The position numbers and the translations under genes are program-made. From contig CAKOHL010000044.1 of NCBI GenBank assembly GCA_934085635.1, positions 1 to 9,471 on the forward strand: a DNA stretch of 9,471 nt, written 5' to 3'. The stretch is from an uncultured Bacilli bacterium (GTDB taxonomy: Bacteria > Bacillota_I > Bacilli_A > RF39 > UBA660). Positions 5,161 to 9,471 of this stretch are shown in pieces; the stretch's first letter is position 1; every line of letters begins with the position of its first letter. The notes below the pieces were generated by a model that ran no database searches, was not told the DNA's origin, and saw nothing but the letters and a program-made list of their open reading frames with translations.

Positions 5161-6096
5161 TTATAATTCTATGAAAAATGCTTCTAAGCCTTTAAATCTA
5201 TCTACTTCTCCAGATTTGATTTGATAGTCTAATATTGCTAGTTTGTTTAAGTCATTTATTAATTCTTTTTTCTCTATTAGTCTACTATTTTCTAGTGCTA
5301 GAGATATTCTGTAAGGATGCTCTTTTAGGTATGAAGCTATTTTGTCTTTACTGTAACCATCTTTGTAAAGAATACCACTTTGAAGTATTATTCTTAGATT
5401 ATTTGATAGTAAACTCATTATTACTGCAGGTTCTTCTTTATTATCTATAAGTCCCTTGTATAAAGTAAATATACTTGGTTTATCTTTTTTTATTACTGCA
5501 TCCACTAATTTAAATATATTGTCTTCTTCATATTTAGTTATTACTTTTAGTACATCATCTTTAGTAATTATTTTATCACTTATTTTATATAGCATTAGTT
5601 TATCTAATTCACTATTTATTACTTTTGTATTACCATTTATTCTTGACGCAATTAAAGGTATTATATTATTATCTATTTTATAACCTTCATTTAATAAATA
5701 ATTTTTTATGTATATATTTATATCTTTTATATCTAATGATTTATATGCTTTTAATGTACTTTTTTCTTTTAGTAATTTTACTAATTTTTTTCTTTCATCT
5801 AATTTATCTTCATTTACTTTAAGAATTAGTATAGTTAATTCATTAGGATTATTTACGTATAGTTCAAGTGAGTCATCATTTAAGGTGGTTTTACCAGTTA
5901 GAAATGTTGCATTATTTAAGACTACTAATTTTTTATTACCAAATAAGTCATTATATGAACACTCTTCTAATACATCTTTTATATTAGATTCTTCATAGTC
6001 ATAAGTTATTTTATCTTCTATTTGTTCTTTTTTAATTAAGTCATTTATAAACTTATTCATCCCAAAAGTATCTTCACCATATAAAGTGTATATCAT
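5161..6096 (-). CDS. holA: DNA polymerase III delta subunit (HolA/YqeN)
   Basis: The delta subunit of the clamp loader opens the beta sliding clamp during replication. The 311-residue product starts M-I-Y-T-L-Y-G-E-D, the usual opening of HolA proteins. Its order of segments fits delta: a degenerate AAA+ domain without Walker motifs (about 1-200), then the helical collar domain with the family-like A-V-I-M-S-L-L-S-N-N-L-R (about 223-234) and a C-terminal L-D-Y-Q-I-K-S-G-E-V-D. It is somewhat shorter than E. coli HolA (343) and B. subtilis YqeN (347). The start is ATG at 6094-6096, since AGAGGTGG lies 5-8 nt upstream; the in-frame GTG at 6103-6105 lies within that ribosome binding site. It has its own promoter (6117-6145) and terminator (5127-5153), so it can be made independently of uvrC. 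Confidence 0.9.
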   Translation of the reverse strand: MIYTLYGEDTFGMNKFINDLIKKEQIEDKITYDYEESNIKDVLEECSYNDLFGNKKLVVLNNATFLTGKTTLNDDSLELYVNNPNELTILILKVNEDKLDERKKLVKLLKEKSTLKAYKSLDIKDINIYIKNYLLNEGYKIDNNIIPLIASRINGNTKVINSELDKLMLYKISDKIITKDDVLKVITKYEEDNIFKLVDAVIKKDKPSIFTLYKGLIDNKEEPAVIMSLLSNNLRIILQSGILYKDGYSKDKIASYLKEHPYRISLALENSRLIEKKELINDLNKLAILDYQIKSGEVDRFKGLEAFFIEL

Positions 6097-6116
6097 TTTT
6101 ACCACCTCTTATTTAG

Positions 6117-6145
6117 ATTATACTTAAAATACATACGTTTGTCAA
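6117..6145 (-). promoter_or_regulatory. consensus sigma-A promoter of holA
   Basis: The minus strand carries TTGACA (6140-6145), a 17-nt spacer and TATAAT (6117-6122), a perfect consensus. Initiation is predicted near 6110, about 14 nt before the start codon. The palindrome CAATATATTG (6143-6152) overlaps the -35. The preceding gene ends at 6159 with no terminator-like hairpin and T run, so read-through from uvrC can add to expression. Confidence 0.8.
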
Positions 6146-6158
6146 TATATTGTTTGTG

Positions 6159-6953
6159 TTATTTTATGAATATTGATGTTACATTATCATCAAGAAGATA
6201 ATCATAGTTAGTTAGTTCATCTTTTTCATTTATATATACTTTATTTGGATTTATACCTATATAATTTAGTAGCTCTTTTAAGTTAGAGTATTTTTTTATT
6301 TTGTATACATTACAATTACTGTTAAATATTGTTACGTATATATAGTCTCTTGGAGTTTTATTTTTTAGTTTGTTATATAAGTCTAATATATTATATATTT
6401 TATAGTTTGCAGTTAGTGATTTATCAAAAGTTATTTTTATGTTTGGATAAGCATTTATGTAGCTAAATAAAGTACGGTATGAGACAAGGTCTTTTTTGTT
6501 TAGTATTATATTTGCTTTTACATTATATATTTCTGTAAGTAAGTTTAACATTTCTAATACTATTTTAATATTTGATTTTAGTAAGTATGTTTCACTTTGG
6601 TCATATTTACTTAGATATATTTTTAAGTTTATGTCTTCAGTAACATTTCCTATTTCATTTTTTATTATGTTTGAATCTATTTTGTATAAATTTTCTATTT
6701 GTACACTTTCTTTTCTAGTGTCTTTAAAGTCATTTTCTATTATAAGGCAATTAGTCATCCCATTTTGACTCATTATGCTTTTTAAGGAAAGTGCTTTTCC
6801 ACTTACTGGACAATATACTGTTTGATTATTTAAACTAGATATAGTTTCTCCTTTTATTATTTCTGCTTTGTTTAAATTAAGTGTATCTTTATTTTCATAT
6901 GGTAAATATATATAGTCACACATTAAATATTCTTTTATTTCTTCATCAATCAT
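6159..6953 (-). CDS. RnfC-like protein lacking the FMN and iron-sulfur motifs
   Basis: The 264-residue product follows the layout of RnfC, the peripheral subunit of the Rnf electron-transport complex, but in reduced form. At about 14-78 it has a barrel-sandwich-like N-domain (Y-I-Y-L-P, K-G-E-T-I, C-P-V-S-G-K, I-I-E-N-D-F-K-D). At about 108-175 it follows the alpha/beta part that comes after the N-G-A-E-C-E-P motif of RnfC, but reads S-K-Y-D-Q-S-E there. At about 183-235 it has an SLBB-like segment (L-K-E-L-L-N-Y-I-G). It ends where the ferredoxin-like domain would begin. The glycine-rich G-L-G-G-A-G-F-P-T loop and all C-x-x-C-x-x-C motifs are missing, so electron transfer is unlikely. ATG at 6951-6953 has GGAG 6 nt upstream and overlaps the uvrC stop by 8 nt. 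No signal peptide is seen. The function is unknown and the homology rests on pattern comparison. Confidence 0.55.
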   Translation of the reverse strand: MIDEEIKEYLMCDYIYLPYENKDTLNLNKAEIIKGETISSLNNQTVYCPVSGKALSLKSIMSQNGMTNCLIIENDFKDTRKESVQIENLYKIDSNIIKNEIGNVTEDINLKIYLSKYDQSETYLLKSNIKIVLEMLNLLTEIYNVKANIILNKKDLVSYRTLFSYINAYPNIKITFDKSLTANYKIYNILDLYNKLKNKTPRDYIYVTIFNSNCNVYKIKKYSNLKELLNYIGINPNKVYINEKDELTNYDYLLDDNVTSIFIK

Positions 6954-8721
6954 TATTTACTCCTTCATTTCTTGATTTTAGAAAGTTATATAGTTCATTT
7001 GCTACTTTTTCTGGTAAGATTTCTTTTAGTTCTTCTACTGATGATGCAGATATTTTTTTAAGACTACCATATTTTTTTAGCAATTCTTTTCTTCTTACGT
7101 CCCCTATTCCTTCTACTTCGTTTAACACACTTTCAATTGAACCTTTACTTCTTATTTGTCTATGATAGTTAATTGTAAATCTGTGTACTTCATCACTTAT
7201 TCTAGTTAGTAAATAAAATACATTACTTTTTTTGTCTATTTGATAACTTTCTAGAGTGTCTCCATCTAGTAGTGCAGTTAATGTATGTTTATCATCTTTC
7301 ATAAGTCCACATACTTTTATGTTTACATTAAGACTGTTTAATACTTCTTTACAAGCATTTATTTGATTAATTCCACCATCAACTAGTATTAGATCAGGTT
7401 TTCTTGTTTTATTTAGTAGAACACTTTGATATCTTCTATATATTACTTCTTTCATAGCGCCTACATCATCATTTTTATCTACTGATATTTTAAATTTTCT
7501 GTAGTCGTTTTTACTTGCTTTCCCATCTACAAAGCATACCATTGCACTTACGGTGTATGAACCAAATAGGTTTGAGTTATCAAATGCCTCGATTACACTT
7601 AAGTCTTCTACTCCAATTATTTCACCGAGTTTTTTGGATGCGACTAAACTTCTTTCTTCATCTTTATATATTAGTTCCATATTATTTTCTAGGTTTATTT
7701 TAGCATTAGTTCTTGCTAGGTCAAATAAGTGCTTCTTCTTACCTTTACTTACATTTATTACTTTTGTTTCTAATATTGTATTTAATAAATCTGTACTTAC
7801 TTCTTCTGGTACGATTAGTTCTTTTGGAAGAATATTTTTCTTTGAATAGAAGTTAACTATGTAGTATTCAAGTGTTTCTTTTATGTCATCTATAAGAGGA
7901 AATATATTCTTTTTATCTCCTAAAAGTTTACCATTTCTTATAAAGAATACTACTATACTTATGTATCCATTATTTACATAGTAGTTAAATATGTCTCTGT
8001 TTATTCCATCATTTAGTTCTACTTTTTGTTTTTCAAATACTACTTTTATGTAGTCTAGTTCTTTTTTTAGATCAAGAGCAACTTCGTAGTTTAAGTTTTG
8101 CGAGTTGATTTCTATTTTCTCTTTTATTTTATTTATTAGTATTTCATCGTGCCCATTTAGTATTGATAATATTTCGTTATTTAATCCACTTACATCAAGA
8201 TTTTTGTATTCACAGTAACCTAAGCATTCACCGATATGGTAATATAAGCACACTTTTTTAGGCATTTTATCACATTTTTTAAGTGGGTATAATCTATTTA
8301 TTAGATTAACTAGCCTTCTAGCAGCACCTACATTAGGATATGGCCCGAATAGTAATTTATTTTTCTTATTTATATTGATTTCCCTTTTTACAGTAAGAGT
8401 TGGATATTTATCACATTTAAATTCTATGTATGGATAGCTTTTATCATCTCTTAGTAGTATGTTGTAGTGTGGATCATATTTTTTTATTAAGTTTATTTCA
8501 AGTATAAATGCTTCTAGTTCACTAGAAGTTACTATATAGTCAAAGTCTACTATTTCACTTACTAATAGTTTTGTTTTACCTGTGTGTGTTCTATTAAAGT
8601 AACTATTAAGTCTATTTTTAAGTATTTTAGCTTTACCTACATATATTATTGTACCCTCTTTATTTTTCATTAGATAGCAACCTGGTAATTTGGGTACTAA
8701 AGACAATTTTTCTTTTATCAT
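6946..8721 (-). CDS. uvrC: UvrABC system protein C
   Basis: UvrC makes both incisions around bulky lesions after UvrA and UvrB load on damaged DNA. The protein has 591 residues, normal for the family. In order: GIY-YIG nuclease domain (about 9-90) with G-C-Y16, Y27-V-G, Arg37 and Glu75 for the 3' cut; a Cys group C150, C158, C166, C170 matching the four cysteines reported to hold a 4Fe-4S cluster in E. coli UvrC; the UVR motif for UvrB (about 207-232); an RNase H-like domain with Asp381, Asp448 and His513 for the 5' cut; and C-terminal helix-hairpin-helix motifs (about 532-581). All catalytic residues are present. ATG at 8719-8721 has TAGGAG 6 nt upstream. It lies 23 nt after the membrane-protein gene and overlaps the next gene by 8 nt, so it is probably in an operon. 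Confidence 0.96.
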   Translation of the reverse strand: MIKEKLSLVPKLPGCYLMKNKEGTIIYVGKAKILKNRLNSYFNRTHTGKTKLLVSEIVDFDYIVTSSELEAFILEINLIKKYDPHYNILLRDDKSYPYIEFKCDKYPTLTVKREININKKNKLLFGPYPNVGAARRLVNLINRLYPLKKCDKMPKKVCLYYHIGECLGYCEYKNLDVSGLNNEILSILNGHDEILINKIKEKIEINSQNLNYEVALDLKKELDYIKVVFEKQKVELNDGINRDIFNYYVNNGYISIVVFFIRNGKLLGDKKNIFPLIDDIKETLEYYIVNFYSKKNILPKELIVPEEVSTDLLNTILETKVINVSKGKKKHLFDLARTNAKINLENNMELIYKDEERSLVASKKLGEIIGVEDLSVIEAFDNSNLFGSYTVSAMVCFVDGKASKNDYRKFKISVDKNDDVGAMKEVIYRRYQSVLLNKTRKPDLILVDGGINQINACKEVLNSLNVNIKVCGLMKDDKHTLTALLDGDTLESYQIDKKSNVFYLLTRISDEVHRFTINYHRQIRSKGSIESVLNEVEGIGDVRRKELLKKYGSLKKISASSVEELKEILPEKVANELYNFLKSRNEGVNND

Positions 8722-8744
8722 ATTGTTCTCCTAATGTTATTGTG

Positions 8745-9353
8745 CTAATTATTTAATTTTTTACGCAGATTTAATTCTTCTTTTTCTTTTCTTTTTATTT
8801 TTTCTAAATCTTTTAAGCTTATTTTCTTTATTACTGATATGTCTATTAATGGAATATTTATTTTTTCTTCTGACATAGACAATTTTTCTATTAGTTTTAT
8901 ACGTTTTTTAAGTAGTATTAGACTGTTTAGAGATAGACCATTTAGATCAATATTTTCTATGTATTTAAGCGGTTCGTTGTTTTGATATAGTGAGTATTTT
9001 AAGTAGTTATCATATTCATTATTGTATTTACTCATACTTATAAAATAGTATGTTGCACCTAGAAAGGTTACTATTACTAATGAGCCAATGCTTCCGTTTG
9101 TTAAAGCGAATGCATATGGACTTGAGAAAACTATGCCAAGACTAATTAAGCCTGATTTGGTTAATTTCTTTCTTTCAGTATATAAAATCTTTTCTCTAGT
9201 CATTTCACTTACATTTACTTCCATTTCATCTATGACTTCTCTATATATATCTGTAGTTAATTTAAGTACATCAAAAGAATTATCACCATATTTTATATAA
9301 ATAATTGGTTTATTATTAATAAATTTAATTTCGTAGTCTATTATATTTTTCAT
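8745..9353 (-). CDS. two-helix membrane protein of unknown function
   Basis: I do not recognise the family of this 202-residue protein. It has a soluble N-terminal part (about 1-65), two hydrophobic helices at about 67-84 and 88-107 joined by a short T-N-G-S loop, and a cytoplasmic-looking C-terminal part. The last 25 residues are very rich in Lys and Glu and probably helical (L-E-K-I-K-R-K-E-K-E-E-L-N). No signal peptide, cysteines or catalytic motif is visible. ATG at 9351-9353 has AGGGAG 9 nt upstream. It has its own promoter (9375-9383) and is the first gene of the likely unit with uvrC, 23 nt upstream of it with no terminator between. That position does not by itself imply a role in DNA repair. 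Confidence 0.75.
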   Translation of the reverse strand: MKNIIDYEIKFINNKPIIYIKYGDNSFDVLKLTTDIYREVIDEMEVNVSEMTREKILYTERKKLTKSGLISLGIVFSSPYAFALTNGSIGSLVIVTFLGATYYFISMSKYNNEYDNYLKYSLYQNNEPLKYIENIDLNGLSLNSLILLKKRIKLIEKLSMSEEKINIPLIDISVIKKISLKDLEKIKRKEKEELNLRKKLNN

Positions 9354-9374
9354 TTTTTTGAACTCCCTAAATAT

Positions 9375-9383
9375 ATTTTAACA
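9375..9383 (-). promoter_or_regulatory. extended -10 promoter of the membrane protein-uvrC unit
   Basis: The minus strand reads TGTTAAAAT, an extended -10 with a 5/6 hexamer match (TAAAAT). No good -35 is seen. Transcription would start near 9368, about 15 nt before the start codon and just after the terminator at 9394-9418. Confidence 0.45.
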
Positions 9384-9393
9384 AATTATGGAC

Positions 9394-9418
9394 AAAAAAA
9401 GAAGAGTTAATTTTCTTC
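9394..9418 (-). terminator. intrinsic terminator of the right-edge gene
   Basis: GAAGA (9414-9418) pairs with TCTTC (9401-9405) over an 8-nt loop, followed by seven T (9394-9400) on the minus strand. The stem is short but the T tract is strong. The stop codon of the upstream gene (9407-9409) lies in the loop. Confidence 0.65.
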
Positions 9419-9471
9419 ATTAATCTTCTCTATTATCTTTTCTATTTTGTTACCATATTCGATTGATTCAT
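9407..9471 (-). CDS. C-terminus of an unidentified protein (partial)
   Basis: The one long-open minus-strand frame entering from the right edge encodes 20 residues, ESIEYGNKIEKIIEKINEEN, then TAA at 9407-9409. The sequence is charged and helix-like with an I-E-K-I repeat. The stop lies inside a terminator hairpin, as expected for a real gene end. The other frames on this strand stop early. Too little is visible to name the family. Confidence 0.6.
   Translation of the reverse strand, partial: ESIEYGNKIEKIIEKINEEN

Noticed and set aside
6141..6158. Terminator between the RnfC-like gene and holA
   Set aside because: The only inverted repeat is CAATATATTG, with no usable loop and no T tract on the minus strand, and it overlaps the -35 of the holA promoter.
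6946..6953. Use of TGA as Trp (Mollicutes code) extending uvrC
   Set aside because: TGG encodes Trp in lon, uvrC ends at a normal family length at this TGA, and the next gene has its own ribosome binding site overlapping here.
1..9471. CRISPR arrays, insertion sequences, tRNA or rRNA genes
   Set aside because: I saw no regularly spaced repeats, transposase-like proteins, terminal inverted repeats or RNA gene signatures on either strand.

Overview
The window is strongly AT-rich, and nearly every gene is read right to left on the minus strand. It contains uvrC, holA and lon, a short SpoVID-type coat protein gene and a YsxE/CotS-type gene. TGA serves as a stop at the end of uvrC while TGG encodes Trp, so the standard bacterial code fits better than the Mollicutes code. 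Together this suggests a low-GC Bacilli-type Firmicute, probably from a spore-forming or formerly spore-forming lineage. I see no mobile element, CRISPR array, tRNA or rRNA.

In the direction of transcription (high to low coordinates): (1) the last 20 codons of an unidentified gene (9407-9471) end at an intrinsic terminator. (2) A likely operon follows: a two-helix membrane protein of unknown function (8745-9353), uvrC (6946-8721), and a gene overlapping uvrC by 8 nt (6159-6953) whose product looks like an RnfC stripped of its FMN and iron-sulfur motifs. (3) holA (5161-6096) has its own consensus sigma-A promoter and a terminator. (4) lon (2721-5048) has a strong promoter and very probably starts at TTG. 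A hairpin links it to the spoVID-like gene (1997-2677), which overlaps the ysxE-like gene (1162-2010) by 14 nt. A perfect 12-bp hairpin closes this unit. (5) A lipoprotein gene (357-908) has an extended -10 promoter. (6) At the left edge, a promoter at 321-350 drives a leader of about 205 nt that can fold extensively, contains a run of ten G, and ends in a textbook terminator. This lies directly before the start of a secreted or membrane-anchored protein whose first 36 codons are in the window. One plus-strand gene is plausible, a 64-residue two-helix membrane protein (997-1191).

Functionally the window mixes housekeeping genes (nucleotide excision repair, clamp loading, ATP-dependent proteolysis) with a small spore-envelope module. 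In Bacillus subtilis, lonA also lies near spoVID-ysxE, with ysxC and the hem genes between them. Here they are adjacent, as if that stretch had been lost or moved. The most interesting items are the leader RNA at the left edge, the cofactor-stripped RnfC-like protein, the hairpin that buries the spoVID ribosome binding site, and the very short SpoVID beside a kinase-fold protein lacking its catalytic Asp.
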